A stretch of 64,000 bases of DNA, from the NCBI GenBank assembly GCA_900455155.1, contig UGUC01000002.1, forward strand, positions 868,001 to 932,000, in the 5' to 3' direction. Below, piece after piece: positions 20,761-32,242 of this stretch. The position numbers and the translations under genes are program-made. The DNA comes from Providencia stuartii. Its GTDB lineage: Bacteria > Pseudomonadota > Gammaproteobacteria > Enterobacterales > Enterobacteriaceae. The notes below the pieces were generated by a model. It did not search any database and was not told where the DNA came from. It was given only the letters and a program-made list of their open reading frames with translations. The stretch's first letter is position 1. Each line of letters opens with the position of its first letter.

Positions 20761-21907
20761 ATGAGCAATTTCCTTCCGTTTTCAAAACCGGCAATCGGTG
20801 ACGAAGAGGTTAAGGCAGTAGAGAAAGTTCTACGTTCAGGCTGGATTACGACAGGGCCTCAGAACCATCAGTTGGAACAAGATTTTTGTGAACGTTATGG
20901 TTGTAAGCATGCAATAGCGCTAAGTTCAGCCACTGCGGGTATGCATGTTGTTTTAATGGCATTGGGTATCGGCCCAGGCGATGAGGTGATCACCCCGTCG
21001 CAGACATGGGTATCCACCATTAATATGATTGAGTTATTAGGCGCGACACCCGTTATGATTGATGTCGACCGTGATACATTAATGGTACAACCCGATGCGG
21101 TAGAAAAAGCGCTTACTGCGAAAACGAAAGCGATAATTCCTGTACATTACGCAGGTGCTCCTTGTGATCTTGACGCTTTGCGTGCTATCGCGCAAAAAGC
21201 GGGAGTGGCGTTGATTGAAGATGCGGCTCATGCGGTGGGAACGCGCTATAAAGAAGAATGGATTGGTCAGCAGGGAACCGCTATTTTTTCTTTTCATGCA
21301 ATTAAAAATGTGACGTGTGCGGAAGGTGGATTAGTCGTCACTGATGATGATGAATTAGCACAGCGCGTTCGTACCTTAAAATTCCATGGTCTCGGGGTTG
21401 ACGCCTTTGATAGACAAATGCAAGGTCGAAAACCACAAGCAGAAGTGGTTGAACCTGGTTTAAAATATAATTTATCTGATATTCATGCAGCGATTGCTGT
21501 TGTTCAGTTGTCTCGTGTTGAAGAAATGAATCAACGTCGTGCACAATTGGTAGCGCGTTATCGTGCCGCACTGAAAGACTCCCCATTACAAATGCTTTCA
21601 GTTCCTGAATATTCACATTTGCATGCTAACCACTTATTTATGGTGCGTGTCGATAAAAGTGTATGCGGTATTGATCGTGATAGCTTTATGGAAAAACTAA
21701 AAGCGTATGATATCGGTACAGGTTTACATTTCCGTGCCGCACATACACAGAAATATTACCGTGAGAAATACCCAGAGCTCTCACTCGTAGAGTCAGAATG
21801 GAACACCGCGACCCTTTTGTTCCCTGCCTCTCTTCCCTGATATGTCTGATGCAGATGTTGATCGGGTTGTTAAAGCGATAAATGAAATCCTTTTGGAGTC
21901 AAAATAG
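20761..21907 (+). CDS. arnB: UDP-4-amino-4-deoxy-L-arabinose aminotransferase ArnB, one +1 frameshift at the 3' end
   Basis: PLP enzyme that makes UDP-L-Ara4N from the 4-keto sugar with glutamate. It opens [17 protein letters not shown]; the PLP Lys lies in [15 protein letters not shown]. The open frame stops early at 21840; removing one C at 21835-21837 restores the C-terminus ([13 protein letters not shown]) and ends at TAG 21905-21907, 381 residues. The stop overlaps the GTG start of arnC. First gene of a complete arn operon. Confidence 0.94.
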
Positions 21908-22900
21908 TGTCATTTGTAGATGAATTTGAAGAGATAAAAAAAGTCTCTGTTGTAATCCCTGTTTATAATGAAGAGCAAAGCCTACCTCAGTTACTTGAGC
22001 GTACAATTAAAGCGTGTAAACAACTTACGCAAGAGTATGAGTTGATTTTAGTGGATGATGGGAGTAGTGACCGTTCCGCTAAAAATGTTGACTGAGGCAG
22101 CAGAAAATCCTGATAACCATGTTATCGCGATTATTTTGAATCGTAATTATGGGCAGCATTCTGCAATTATGGCTGGTTTCAATCAAGCGGATGGTGATTT
22201 GGTGATTACACTGGATGCTGATTTACAAAACCCTCCAGAAGAGATCCCTCGCTTAGTGCAAACGGCGGCACAAGGCTATGATGTTGTTGGCACGCGTCGT
22301 GCTAACCGTCAAGATTCTTGGTTCCGTAAAACGGCATCTAAAATGATTAATGCGATGATCACAAAAGCGACCGGTCGTTCTATGGGCGATTATGGTTGTA
22401 TGTTGCGTGCTTATCGCCGTCATATTATTGATGCGATGTTACAATGCCATGAAAGAAGTACATTTATTCCAATTTTAGCCAACACGTTTGCTCGTAGAAC
22501 CATTGAAATTGATGTAGCGCATGCTGAACGTGAGTTTGGCGATTCTAAATACAGCTTTATGAAGCTGATTAATTTAATGTATGACCTGTTGACGTGTTTA
22601 ACAACAGCACCTTTGCGTTTGTTAAGTGTTGTTGGGAGTATTATTGCAGCAGGCGGTTTCTTGCTTGCAGTGTTGTTAATCGTATTACGTTTGCTCTTTG
22701 GTGCAACATGGGCCGCTGACGGCGTATTCACACTGTTTGCAATACTCTTTATGTTTATCGGTGCACAATTTGTTGCTATGGGCTTGCTTGGTGAATATAT
22801 CGGCAGGATTTATAATGATGTGCGCGCGAGACCCCGTTATTTTATTCAAAAAGTCGTCGGTGCTAAGGCTAAGACTGACAAAAACCAGGAAGAAAACTAA
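21907..22900 (+). CDS. arnC: Undecaprenyl-phosphate L-Ara4FN transferase ArnC, one +1 frameshift
   Basis: GT2 glycosyltransferase with two C-terminal membrane helices that moves Ara4-formyl-N from UDP to undecaprenyl phosphate. Pieces 21907-22095 and 22055-22900 join after removing one A at 22081-22085, giving 330 residues from GTG 21907. Motifs: [38 protein letters not shown] and [11 protein letters not shown]. The stop overlaps arnA (TAATG). Confidence 0.94.
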
Positions 22901-24882
22901 TGAAAGCTATTGTTTTTGCCTATCATGATATTGGCTGTGTAGGGCTGAAAGCGCTAAAAAAAGCAGGTTTCGATATTCAAGCAGTATTTACTCATACTGA
23001 TGATCCTAACGAAAACCACTTTTTCTCTTCAGTAGCGCGTGTCAGCGCGGACATGGAACTTCCTGTTTACGCGCCAGAAAACGTAAACCATCCGCTATGG
23101 ATTGAACGTATTCGCGAATTAAAACCTGATGTAATTTTCTCATTCTATTATCGCGATATGCTCAGTGAAGAATTGCTGGCATTGGCCCCTAAAGGTGCAT
23201 TTAACCTGCATGGCTCTTTACTGCCTAAATACCGCGGTCGTGCGCCAATTAACTGGGCATTGCTGAACGGCGAGAAAGAAACAGGCGTGACGTTGCACAA
23301 AATGGTCACTAAAGCCGACGCTGGTGACATTGTTGCACAAGAAAAAGTCACAATCACCGATACTGATACTGCATTAACGTTACACGCAAAAGTTCGTGAA
23401 GCGGCTGAAGTACTGTTAGATAAAACACTGCCATTGATTGAAGCAGGTAGCTATAAAACAGTGGCGCAAGATGAGAGCCAAGCAAGCTATTTCGGTCGTC
23501 GTACCGCTCAAGATGGCTTGATCGACTGGAACCGTTCTGCAAAAGAAATTGATTGCTTAATTCGTGCTGTTACTGAGCCATACCCAGGCGCATTTACCTA
23601 TTTAGGTGAGCGTAAAATGGTAATTTGGCGTGCACGTGTGCTCGATGATAATCAAGGTAAACGCGCGGGTACAGTATTATCAAGTGACCCTCTGCGTATT
23701 GCTTGTGGCGAAGGGGCTATTGAAGTTGTTAGTGGTCAGGGTGACTCCGGTTTATATATGCAAGGCAACCGTCTAGCAAATGAAATGGGTATCGTGACTG
23801 ATGTTCGTGTAGGGCCAAAACCGACTGCACAAATTAAACGTCGTAAGCGTGTTCTGATCTTAGGTGTTAACGGTTTTATCGGTAACCATTTAACAGAGCG
23901 TTTATTGCAAGATGATAATTATGATATCTATGGTATGGATATCAGCTCATCGGCGATTGACCGCTTTATTGGTAACCCACGTTTCCACTTTATCGAAGGT
24001 GACGTCAGTATTCATACCGAATGGATCGAATACCACATTAAGAAATGTGACGTTATTCTGCCATTGGTGGCGATTGCAACACCAATCGAATATACCCGTA
24101 ACCCACTGCGTGTCTTTGAATTAGATTTTGAAGAAAACCTGAAAATCGTGCGTTACTGCGTGAAATATAACAAACGTATTATCTTCCCATCGACTTCTGA
24201 AGTTTATGGTATGTGTGATGATAAAGAGTTTGATGAAGATGAGTCACGTTTGATTGTTGGTCCTATCAATAAACAGCGCTGGATCTACTCTGTGTCTAAA
24301 CAGCTGTTAGACCGAGTGATTTGGGCATATGGCGCGAAAGAAGGCTTGAAATTTACGTTATTCCGTCCGTTTAACTGGATGGGGCCACGTTTGGATAGCT
24401 TGAACTCAGCACGTATTGGTAGCTCTCGTGCGATCACTCAGTTAATCTTGAATTTAGTTGAAGGTTCGCCAATTAAATTGGTTGATGGTGGTGAGCAAAA
24501 ACGCTGTTTCACTGATATTAAAGATGGTATCGAAGCACTGTTCCGTATTATTGAAAACAAAGACGGCAAATGCGACGGTCAGATCATCAATATCGGTAAC
24601 CCAACAAACGAAGCAAGCATTCGCCAATTAGCTGAAATGTTACTTGAAAGTTTCGAAAAACACCCTCTACGCGGCCATTTCCCTCCGTTTGCAGGTTTCC
24701 GTGAAATCGAAAGTAGCAGCTACTATGGTAAAGGTTATCAAGATGTTGAACACCGTAAACCAAGCGTGGAAAATGCACGTCGTCTGCTTGATTGGGTTCC
24801 AACAATCGATATGAAAGATACTATTGAAGAGACACTGGATTTCTTCTTGCAAGGTGCGGTAGAAGAATTAGGTAAGAACTAA
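22900..24882 (+). CDS. arnA: Bifunctional UDP-GlcA decarboxylase/UDP-L-Ara4N formyltransferase ArnA
   Basis: Two-domain cytoplasmic enzyme, 660 residues, same length as E. coli ArnA and unbroken. Residues 1-300 are the formyltransferase, with the catalytic His in [18 protein letters not shown]. Residues from about 315 are the NAD-dependent decarboxylase, an SDR fold with [10 protein letters not shown] at its start and the catalytic [10 protein letters not shown]. It provides the first and third steps of L-Ara4N synthesis. It overlaps arnC and arnD by one base on each side. Confidence 0.98.
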   Translation: MKAIVFAYHDIGCVGLKALKKAGFDIQAVFTHTDDPNENHFFSSVARVSADMELPVYAPENVNHPLWIERIRELKPDVIFSFYYRDMLSEELLALAPKGAFNLHGSLLPKYRGRAPINWALLNGEKETGVTLHKMVTKADAGDIVAQEKVTITDTDTALTLHAKVREAAEVLLDKTLPLIEAGSYKTVAQDESQASYFGRRTAQDGLIDWNRSAKEIDCLIRAVTEPYPGAFTYLGERKMVIWRARVLDDNQGKRAGTVLSSDPLRIACGEGAIEVVSGQGDSGLYMQGNRLANEMGIVTDVRVGPKPTAQIKRRKRVLILGVNGFIGNHLTERLLQDDNYDIYGMDISSSAIDRFIGNPRFHFIEGDVSIHTEWIEYHIKKCDVILPLVAIATPIEYTRNPLRVFELDFEENLKIVRYCVKYNKRIIFPSTSEVYGMCDDKEFDEDESRLIVGPINKQRWIYSVSKQLLDRVIWAYGAKEGLKFTLFRPFNWMGPRLDSLNSARIGSSRAITQLILNLVEGSPIKLVDGGEQKRCFTDIKDGIEALFRIIENKDGKCDGQIINIGNPTNEASIRQLAEMLLESFEKHPLRGHFPPFAGFREIESSSYYGKGYQDVEHRKPSVENARRLLDWVPTIDMKDTIEETLDFFLQGAVEELGKN

Positions 24883-25775
24883 TGAAAAAAGTTGGCTTGA
24901 GAATTGATGTGGATACCTATCGAGGCACATTAGAAGGTGTACCACAACTACTCAACGTGCTGAAACAGCATGACATTCAGGCCAGCTTTTTCTTCAGTGT
25001 AGGACCCGATAACATGGGGCGCCATTTATGGCGCCTTTTGCGTCCTAAATTCCTGTGGAAAATGCTGAGGTCAAATGCCGCCTCCCTATATGGGCTAGAT
25101 ATTTTATTGGCGGGTACAGCGTGGCCAGGTAAAAAAATAGCCAAAGATTTAGGCTATTTGATGAAACAAACGCTAGATGCAGGTCATGAAGTAGGGTTGC
25201 ATGCTTGGGATCACCAAGGTTGGCAAGCCAAAGTGGCTAAATGGAGCGAAGCCCAATTAACGGAGCAGGTTAAATTGGGGGTTGATGCTTTGCAGCAAGC
25301 CATCGGTCAGCCTGTTACGTGTTCGGCAGTTGCTGGCTGGCGAGGCGATGAACGTGTGCTTAAGGTTAAACAAAAGTTTGGTTTTAACTACAACAGCGAT
25401 TGTCGCGGTAAGTATCCATTTAGACCCATTTTACGTGATGGTTCAATAGGCACGGTACAAATTCCAGTCACATTACCGACTTATGATGAAGTCGTTGGCA
25501 CCGTTGTCAGTGATGAAAATTTTAATGATTTTATCCTTCAAGCGATAAAAGAGGATCAAGGTGTTCCCGTTTACACCATTCATACTGAAGTTGAAGGTAT
25601 GTCTAAATCAGAACAATTTTCACAATTATTGGAACGAATTGCCCAAGAAGAAATCCAATTCTGTACATTGAGTGATTTGCTGCCAGAAGACATTAGCACT
25701 TTACCTAAAGGGAAAGTCGTGAGAGCGCCATTCCCAGGGCGTGAGGGTTGGCTTGGCTGCCAAGAAGAGGGATAG
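24882..25775 (+). CDS. arnD: 4-deoxy-4-formamido-L-arabinose-phosphoundecaprenol deformylase ArnD
   Basis: Polysaccharide-deacetylase (NodB-like) family enzyme, 297 residues, that removes the formyl group from Und-P-Ara4FN. It opens [15 protein letters not shown] with the metal Asp, and [13 protein letters not shown] has the metal His residues; [12 protein letters not shown] near the C-terminus is a further conserved block. The start overlaps the arnA stop (TAATG). The gene is unbroken. Confidence 0.96.
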   Translation: MKKVGLRIDVDTYRGTLEGVPQLLNVLKQHDIQASFFFSVGPDNMGRHLWRLLRPKFLWKMLRSNAASLYGLDILLAGTAWPGKKIAKDLGYLMKQTLDAGHEVGLHAWDHQGWQAKVAKWSEAQLTEQVKLGVDALQQAIGQPVTCSAVAGWRGDERVLKVKQKFGFNYNSDCRGKYPFRPILRDGSIGTVQIPVTLPTYDEVVGTVVSDENFNDFILQAIKEDQGVPVYTIHTEVEGMSKSEQFSQLLERIAQEEIQFCTLSDLLPEDISTLPKGKVVRAPFPGREGWLGCQEEG

Positions 25776-25782
25776 TATAAGC

Positions 25783-27441
25783 ATGTTGAATAATCGAGCG
25801 AGCAAAGTAGGAGCCTCTCTGCTGGCTCTTTTTTTTATCTTAACTTATCTGCTACCGTTAAATAGCCGTTTACTCTGGCAACCTGACGAAACACGATATG
25901 CAGAAATCAGCCGTGAAATGTTACAACGCGGTGATTGGATCGTGCCATATATGCTGGATATACGCTATTTTGAAAAGCCAGTAGCAGGCTATTGGATCAA
26001 CAATATTAGCCAAATGATTTTTGGCGATACTAACTTTGCAGTTCGTTTTGGTTCGGTATTTTGTATTTTGCTCAGTGCATTACTTGTTTACCGAATGGCA
26101 AAAATGATGTGGCGTAACAACCATGTCGCTTATGTCGCAAGTTTTATTTATGTGTCGATGTTCTTGGTATTTGCTGTCGGCACCTATAGTGTACTTGACC
26201 CTATGCTATCACTCTGGATAGCAGCCAGTATGTATTGTTGCCTATGGGCAATGAAGGCGCGGGGAGTAAAAGAAAAACTTGCTGCATGGATATGTCTTGG
26301 TTTAGCGTGTGGGATGGCCTTTATGACCAAAGGGTTCCTTGCGCTTGCCATTCCTGTGATTGTAATGTTGCCTATCACAATCTACCAAAAGCGCTTTCTT
26401 GAGATGGTGAAGTATGGGCCATTGGCGATTATATCAGCGGTTATCATTAGTTTACCTTGGGCACTAGCCATCGCTAAACAGGAGCCTGACTATTGGAATT
26501 ACTTCTTCTGGATAGAGCACATTAAACGTTTTACCGCCGATGATGCGCAACACATTGCTCCTTTTTGGTATTACATTCCGATTATTTTATTAGGCAGTAT
26601 ACCTTGGGTTGGGTTATTACCTGGCTCTTTGCTGAAAGGTTGGAGAGAGCGCAAATCAAGTCCAGATATGTTTTTCTTACTCTGTTGGTTTATTGTGCCT
26701 GTGATCTTCTTCAGCATTTCACGCGGCAAATTGCCAACATATATGCTGCCATTTATGGCTCCACTAGCACTGCTCATGGCTAAATATGGGGTGGATTGTG
26801 TACGCAGTGGGAAGATGAAAGCATTAAAGGCCAATGGCATGATCAACGTTGCGATTGGGGTGCTCGCCGTAATCGCTGTCATTGTTGTCAGTACGGTGAT
26901 TAAGCGCCCGTTATACGAAGCCGACGAATGGTCAAAAATGGTGCTTGGTATCGTTGCTTTTTCGATTTGGGGTATCATCGGTTATCTATGTACCGTGTTA
27001 AATGCCAAATATTGGCTATGGGCCGCCTCTTGCTCGTTGGCGGTGAGCCTGTGTATCGGTAGTGCATTGCCAAATAACACGATAAATTCCAAACTGCCAC
27101 AGAGCTTTATCCACCAAAACCATGACTTGTTGATGGATAGCAAATATCTTATGGCGAGTAATGTGGGCATTGCAGCCGGGTTAGCGTGGGAAACGAAAAA
27201 CGCTAATATCTACCTGTATAATAGCAGCGGTGAGCTGACTTATGGTTTGGAATACCCGGATAGCCAACACCGTTTAGTGAAGCCTGATCAATTTGCGGCT
27301 TGGTTGGCAAAAGCTCGCCAAGAAGGCCAAGTGACAGTGGTTTTCTTACTTGGACGTAAAGAAGGATTACCGGATATTCCTAAGCCAGATGAGGTGATCA
27401 GTAATTCGCGAATTGCGATAGTGGTGTATCACAAACAATGA
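25783..27441 (+). CDS. arnT: Undecaprenyl-phosphate-L-Ara4N--lipid A transferase ArnT
   Basis: GT83 membrane glycosyltransferase, 552 residues, that adds L-Ara4N to lipid A phosphates on the periplasmic side and so confers polymyxin and cationic peptide tolerance. I start at ATG 25783 ([10 protein letters not shown]), 7 bases after the arnD stop; an ATG-less extension inside arnD is not used. Conserved [17 protein letters not shown] carries the catalytic loop Asp-Glu, and [13 protein letters not shown] follows. Twelve or more membrane segments are expected. The stop overlaps arnE (ATGA). Confidence 0.96.
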   Translation: MLNNRASKVGASLLALFFILTYLLPLNSRLLWQPDETRYAEISREMLQRGDWIVPYMLDIRYFEKPVAGYWINNISQMIFGDTNFAVRFGSVFCILLSALLVYRMAKMMWRNNHVAYVASFIYVSMFLVFAVGTYSVLDPMLSLWIAASMYCCLWAMKARGVKEKLAAWICLGLACGMAFMTKGFLALAIPVIVMLPITIYQKRFLEMVKYGPLAIISAVIISLPWALAIAKQEPDYWNYFFWIEHIKRFTADDAQHIAPFWYYIPIILLGSIPWVGLLPGSLLKGWRERKSSPDMFFLLCWFIVPVIFFSISRGKLPTYMLPFMAPLALLMAKYGVDCVRSGKMKALKANGMINVAIGVLAVIAVIVVSTVIKRPLYEADEWSKMVLGIVAFSIWGIIGYLCTVLNAKYWLWAASCSLAVSLCIGSALPNNTINSKLPQSFIHQNHDLLMDSKYLMASNVGIAAGLAWETKNANIYLYNSSGELTYGLEYPDSQHRLVKPDQFAAWLAKARQEGQVTVVFLLGRKEGLPDIPKPDEVISNSRIAIVVYHKQ

Positions 27442-27785
27442 TTGCTCAATTATTATTACTGCTTTTAGTTAGTGTACTCACTTGCCTTGGGCAAATAGCG
27501 CAAAAGCAAGCGGTGGTATGCTGGCAGGGTGATAAACATAATAAAACGGCATCAGCCATTCGTTGGCTGGTGCTGGCATTGCTAATGCTTGGGTTAGGCA
27601 TGCTGTTTTGGCTTAAATTGCTCGAAAGCATGCCGCTTAGCATTGCGTATCCAATGCTTAGTATTAATTTTGTGTTGGTTACTTTGATTGGTCAGTTTGT
27701 CTACCATGAGCAGACAGGGCTTAATCATTGGCTAGGTGTGGCGGCAATTATGTTTGGTATTTTCTTGATGAGTATAAGCGGATGA
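27438..27785 (+). CDS. arnE: L-Ara4N-phosphoundecaprenol flippase subunit ArnE
   Basis: Small multidrug resistance-like (EamA/SMR) membrane protein, 115 residues, four membrane segments, that with ArnF flips Und-P-L-Ara4N to the periplasm. Typical blocks are [13 protein letters not shown] and [16 protein letters not shown]. It is translationally coupled on both sides by ATGA overlaps with arnT and arnF. Confidence 0.92.
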   Translation: MIAQLLLLLLVSVLTCLGQIAQKQAVVCWQGDKHNKTASAIRWLVLALLMLGLGMLFWLKLLESMPLSIAYPMLSINFVLVTLIGQFVYHEQTGLNHWLGVAAIMFGIFLMSISG

Positions 27786-28183
27786 ACAAAGGCTATTTTT
27801 GGGTAATAGGAAGTGCGCTATTAGTCACCATTGCACAATTAAGCTTAAAAGCAGGTGTAGTGGGGTTGCCTTCGTTTACATTAGGATGGCATTGGCTACA
27901 ATCTGAATGGCTACTCGCAAATCTGGCAAATCTTAGCATAGTGTTTGTGGGGTTAGTCTGCTATGCCTTATCAATGTTATGTTGGTTGTTTGCACTAAAA
28001 TCCATCCCGCTTAATAAAGCCTATCCGCTGATTAGTTTAAGCTATGTATTTGTTTATCTATTGGCGGTTATTTTACCTTGGTATCATGAACCCGCGACTT
28101 GGCTAAAAGCAGGGGGCGTTGCATTTATTATCCTTGGTGTTTGGTTAATTAGCCGTCCAACAAAAGGGCAATCTCAAAAGTAG
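27782..28183 (+). CDS. arnF: L-Ara4N-phosphoundecaprenol flippase subunit ArnF
   Basis: Partner of ArnE, 133 residues from ATG 27782, four membrane segments. Its [18 protein letters not shown] block mirrors the [13 protein letters not shown] block of ArnE. The start overlaps the arnE stop by four bases. It is the last gene of arnBCADTEF; nlpC follows after 90 bp with its own start region, with no clear terminator between. Confidence 0.92.
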   Translation: MNKGYFWVIGSALLVTIAQLSLKAGVVGLPSFTLGWHWLQSEWLLANLANLSIVFVGLVCYALSMLCWLFALKSIPLNKAYPLISLSYVFVYLLAVILPWYHEPATWLKAGGVAFIILGVWLISRPTKGQSQK

Positions 28184-28273
28184 AATAATTTGGTTGCGTG
28201 ATAATTTATTTTTCATATTTGAGCAACTATGATAATAAATTAAGCGTGTCGATTGTTTATTTAAGGGTGCAAC

Positions 28274-28762
28274 ATGATAATAAAATGGCAACACCTACCA
28301 TTATTGCTTTCATTAGTGTTGATTGGCTGCTCTTCCACGTCGGTAAAAAGAACGCCACCACCGCCACTAAAAACGCAATTATCTGACCCTATAATGACCA
28401 TTGCACAACTTAAAGAACAGTTAGAGCAATGGTATGGTACGCCATATAATTATGGTGGGATGAGTCAAAGCGGTATTGATTGCTCTGGGTTTGTTTACCG
28501 TACATTTAGCGACCGTTTTGCTATCCAATTGCCGCGTACAACGATAGATCAAACACGATTGGGAACGCGTATTGATAAATCCGATCTGATGCCGGGTGAT
28601 CTCGTCTTCTTTAAAACGGGGTCCGGTGAAAATGGTTTACATGTCGGAATTTATGATACAGATAATACCTTTATTCATGCATCGACCAGTAAGGGTGTGA
28701 TCCGTTCGTCAATGGATAATGTGTATTGGCGAAAAGTGTTTTGGCAAGCGCGGCGTATCTGA
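28274..28762 (+). CDS. nlpC: NlpC/P60 family lipoprotein NlpC
   Basis: Predicted lipid-anchored cysteine peptidase acting on peptidoglycan peptides, 162 residues. The lipobox VLIGC puts the acylated Cys at residue 19. The catalytic triad of the NlpC/P60 fold is visible: Cys70 in GIDCSGFVYRTF, His123 in GLHVGIYD and His135 in FIHAST. Its neighbours btuCD/nlpC match E. coli, with the arn operon inserted between. Confidence 0.93.
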   Translation: MIIKWQHLPLLLSLVLIGCSSTSVKRTPPPPLKTQLSDPIMTIAQLKEQLEQWYGTPYNYGGMSQSGIDCSGFVYRTFSDRFAIQLPRTTIDQTRLGTRIDKSDLMPGDLVFFKTGSGENGLHVGIYDTDNTFIHASTSKGVIRSSMDNVYWRKVFWQARRI

Positions 28763-28837
28763 TTTCCCGTGTGATCCCCTCATTTTTGTCTTCAATTATG
28801 CTATCTTAGTTGCAACTTTTGTTTCTAGGATAGCTTA

Positions 28838-29855
28838 ATGTCTCGCTTACGTTTACTGATTTCAGAATCTTTCGACCCTTGGTTTAACCTTGCGGTTGAA
28901 GAGACGATTTTTCGTCAAATGCCCGCCGATCAACGTGTTATGTTTTTATGGCGTAACGCTGACACGGTCGTTATTGGGCGAGCACAGAACCCATGGAAAG
29001 AGTGTAATACGCGTCGTATGGAAGAGGATAATGTACGCTTAGCTCGCCGTAGTAGCGGGGGCGGTGCCGTTTTTCAAGATCTCGGCAATACGTGTTTTAC
29101 CTTCATGGCGGGCAAACCAGAATATGATAAAAGTATTTCGACAAAAATTATTGTGGATGGCTTAGCAAGGGTGGGGATCAATGCTGAGGTTTCTGGTCGC
29201 AATGATTTGGTATTAAACACCGATGATGGGCCAAGGAAAATATCAGGATCTGCTTACCGAGAAACCCGTGACAGAGGATTCCATCATGGTACTTTACTTA
29301 TCAATTCTGATTTAAATCGGCTTGCAGATTATCTTAACCCTGACCCTAAAAAAATTACAGGCTAAAGGGATCACTTCAGTTCGCTCAAGAGTCACGAATT
29401 TATGTGAACTGGTATCAGATATCAGTCATGAAAAAGTGTGCGAGGGTATCGTAAAAAGCTTTTTCGATTATTATGGTGAAACCGTTGAGGCTGAATTTAT
29501 CTCACCTGAGAAATTACCGGACTTACCGCATTTTCGTGAAACTTTTGCGAAGCAAAGTAGTTGGGAATGGAATTTCGGTCAAGCACCTGCTTTTACCCAT
29601 TATAGTGATACACGTTTCCCATGGGGAGGTATCGAATTTCATTTTGATATCGAAAAAGGGGTTATTAAACGTTGCCAATTTTTTACGGACAGTCTTGACC
29701 CATCCCCATTAGAATGGTTAAGCCAGAAACTTACCGATCAAGTTTACCAAACAGAAACCATTCGTAAATTAATATTAGAAATGCATCAAATATGGCCTGA
29801 ATTAACCGAACAGTTATCTGATCTTGAAAGCTGGCTAGTGCATGAGTTAAGCTAA
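28838..29855 (+). CDS. lplA: Lipoate-protein ligase A, one +1 frameshift
   Basis: Attaches free lipoate to dehydrogenase E2 and GcvH proteins via lipoyl-AMP. Pieces 28838-29365 and 29322-29855 join after removing one A from the A-run at 29348-29354, giving 338 residues, the E. coli length. Core motifs: [15 protein letters not shown], and [22 protein letters not shown] with the catalytic Lys. The C-terminal accessory domain (from about residue 250) is present. Confidence 0.95.
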
Positions 29856-29880
29856 ATACGCTTTGTTTCTATGCTGCTTA

Positions 29881-29926
29881 AATGTTACCTAACCCGAAAT
29901 AAAAATAGGTAAGGGGTAGGTAACAT
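29881..29926. terminator. Inverted repeat between convergent lplA and ept-like genes
   Basis: AATGTTACCTA-A-CCC and GGGG-TAGGTAACATT can form a stem of about 14 bp around a loop of some 17 bases. It lies between two convergent genes, so it may act as a bidirectional terminator, although neither side carries a strong T-run. Confidence 0.55.
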
Positions 29927-29932
29927 TAAGCG

Positions 29933-31511
29933 TTATTTACCATGAATATTAATAGCGTCATCCGGTTTGTCTTCTATTTTTTCACTCAAACCAAAATCTT
30001 CTATATAATTTTCTGAATTAAATAAATGATAATTTTCATTTAGAAGTGGATTAGAAACGCCTAACCAATTAGCAATACCATCAATAAACATCATCCCAGA
30101 TTTGTTAGCAACAATATATTGAGTTGATTGGTGATCGGAAGAAAGCTGGATTAATGGAACACGATACGCATATTTTGTTTTTCCGTGTAGGAGCTTTATT
30201 TGGTCTCCCTCTTCTTGATGGGAAAGACCATGATCAGCAAAGTAAATCATTGAGAATTTACGTTCTTTTTGTTGGTATTGCGTCTCTAACAATGAATAAA
30301 TTGACTCAAGGATCTCATCTGTTTTATTAATGCTTGCAACATAGCAGGAGATATTATGATATTGCCTATCTTGGGTAATAAAATGATTTTCATAATCCTG
30401 AATTCTACCGCATGGGTTCGGGTGTGAACCATAAAGATGTATAATAAATAATCTTTTCTGTTTCTTTTGGATAGGGGCATTTAATTCTTTTTGAAAGATA
30501 GGAATAAGGGAAAAATCACTTTCATCATTAGAATTGAAGGCGCCGAGTTTATTGAATTTTTTTACATCAGCATGCTTTGCTATAAAGGTAATTGGAGTGT
30601 CGTGTTTACCGATATAACCTTGATTCGATATCCAGTATGTTTTGAAACCGGCTGATTTGGCGAGTCCAACTAGATTTAAGCCATAATTAGGTTCTAATTT
30701 TTCTTTATCTGACTGTGTTAACATTAATCTTAATGAGCCAATAGTGTTATTTCCAGCACTGTTTAACCCATCAATAATGGTACTGTTCACACGGCTTAAG
30801 AAGGGGGTGTTATTTATAGGGTATCCATAGACACCCATATAATCACGGCGAACACTCTCTCCGATCACTAATACATAGTCATCATAACGGCTGTTGTTAT
30901 TTAACGTTGATTTTCCCCCATTCGCTGGATTTGGTAAAATCATGTAGTGCGCTAACCTCACCCTTAACCTTAGATATGGATTCATAAATATTGTAGAAAT
31001 AATCAAATGGCGATTGATTAATCAAGGCAATTATCACCAGAATGATCATCAGTGTTTTGTTTCGATAATAATTAATATTTAATTTTGTACATAATTTTTG
31101 GAAGGCGAATATTCCAACAATAATGAGGACGGCATAAAGATAATGAGTAAATGGAATTTGTGTGAAAAACTCAATGCCCTCAATAGCATCAGTTGCAATA
31201 ACCGAAGCAAAATATTGGTAGGTTGGTTTATCAAAGGTCAGTCCAATAGGCGTATAAATAGCATACAATATTGCTATTGGTACACCTATCCAATAATAAG
31301 CTTTTTTTGAAGCGTAAAGGATAATATAAAGAGCACAGACGAGCGTAATGTCTCTCGGAGTTGGATGAGCATACCCAGAACCTTTCAACATTAATTTTGA
31401 TGAAACGATAAGAATGATGAGTGGTATAATGTATAAAAAATAGTGTTTTATTTTTAAGATTTTATTTTGCATTCTATTTTTATACCATGCAAATAATCTG
31501 GAATGTCCCAC
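29933..31511 (-). CDS. Phosphoethanolamine transferase-like membrane sulfatase-fold protein, one +1 frameshift
   Basis: Membrane enzyme of the EptA/CptA/OpgE superfamily that probably moves phosphoethanolamine onto an envelope glycan or lipid. The two pieces join at about 30911-30919, where one extra base breaks EWGK-STLNNN. The N-terminal third has about five membrane segments; the periplasmic domain shows YVLVIGESVRRDYMGVYGYP, the nucleophile Thr in NNTIGSLRLMLT and the metal site FADHGLSHQEEG. Start is uncertain: GTG 31511 has AAAGG eight bases upstream; an ATG 13 codons later also fits. Up to 525 residues. The acceptor is unknown. Confidence 0.85.
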
Positions 31512-31763
31512 AAAAACAGCCTTTATAACAATAAGAAAATAATATTAATAATAATTTAACTATAACACTCATAAATGAGTTGCCGCAGATTATGTTTTTT
31601 TTTCACTAAATGTCAAAAAATACACACTGGACGTGTGTGCTTTAAAGGCATGACATCACTCTATTATCCGTTCTGAAATGATCTTTTAAGAGAAGATAGC
31701 TTTCTTTTGTTGCTATATAAGGCGGTATTGAGGATAAACTTGTTAGCGATATGGGCAAATTTC

Positions 31764-31791
31764 AAAAAAAAGAGCCGGTATTTACCGGCTC
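31764..31791 (-). terminator. Terminator of the aarP-like gene
   Basis: GAGCCGGTA and TACCGGCTC form a perfect 9-bp stem at 31772-31791, followed on the minus strand by eight T. It ends the 31871-32242 gene. The rest of 31512-31870 is AT-rich with no ORF I would call. Confidence 0.9.
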
Positions 31792-31870
31792 GGACATAGA
31801 CTTCAATGTTTAGGGAATGAAAAAATAATTAAGGGGACTATTAATACTCAACTATACAACTGAAATTTAT

Positions 31871-32242
31871 TTAGTTGTTGCAGTTGCAAGACATAAATGT
31901 TTTACATTCAGGCAACTGACCACTTTGACGAAATTTTGCTGGGGTAATGTCAAAGTGTTTTTTAAAGATACGTGTAAAAGTGGCTTGTGAGCTAAAACCA
32001 TATTGCAGAGCGATATCTAAAATTGGCAGGTTACCATTGCGTAATGATTTAGCAGCTTCTAATAAACGGCGTTTACGAACGTATTCGCCAAGCGTGCAAC
32101 CTTTCATTTCTTTGAAAACACGCTGTAAATGCCACTTTGAATAACCACTTTTATCGGCAATTGTGTCGATTTTGATGCCTTCATTGCGCTGTAACTGACT
32201 TTCCAGCCATTTAACAATATCGTTGACTACACTCTCAGACAT
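31871..32242 (-). CDS. aarP: AraC/XylS family activator, AarP/MarA/SoxS type
   Basis: Small one-domain AraC-type DNA-binding protein, 123 residues, with two helix-turn-helix motifs: IDTIADKSGYSKWHLQRVFKE (about 26-46, recognition helix SKWHLQRVF as in MarA/SoxS) and ILDIALQYGFSSQATFTRIFKK. It has no effector domain, so its level sets activity. From memory it resembles AarP of Providencia stuartii, an activator of multidrug resistance and aac(2')-Ia; I give that name with moderate confidence. The tail PECKTFMSCNCNN has Cys113, Cys119 and Cys121, unusual for MarA. Confidence 0.75.
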   Translation of the reverse strand: MSESVVNDIVKWLESQLQRNEGIKIDTIADKSGYSKWHLQRVFKEMKGCTLGEYVRKRRLLEAAKSLRNGNLPILDIALQYGFSSQATFTRIFKKHFDITPAKFRQSGQLPECKTFMSCNCNN

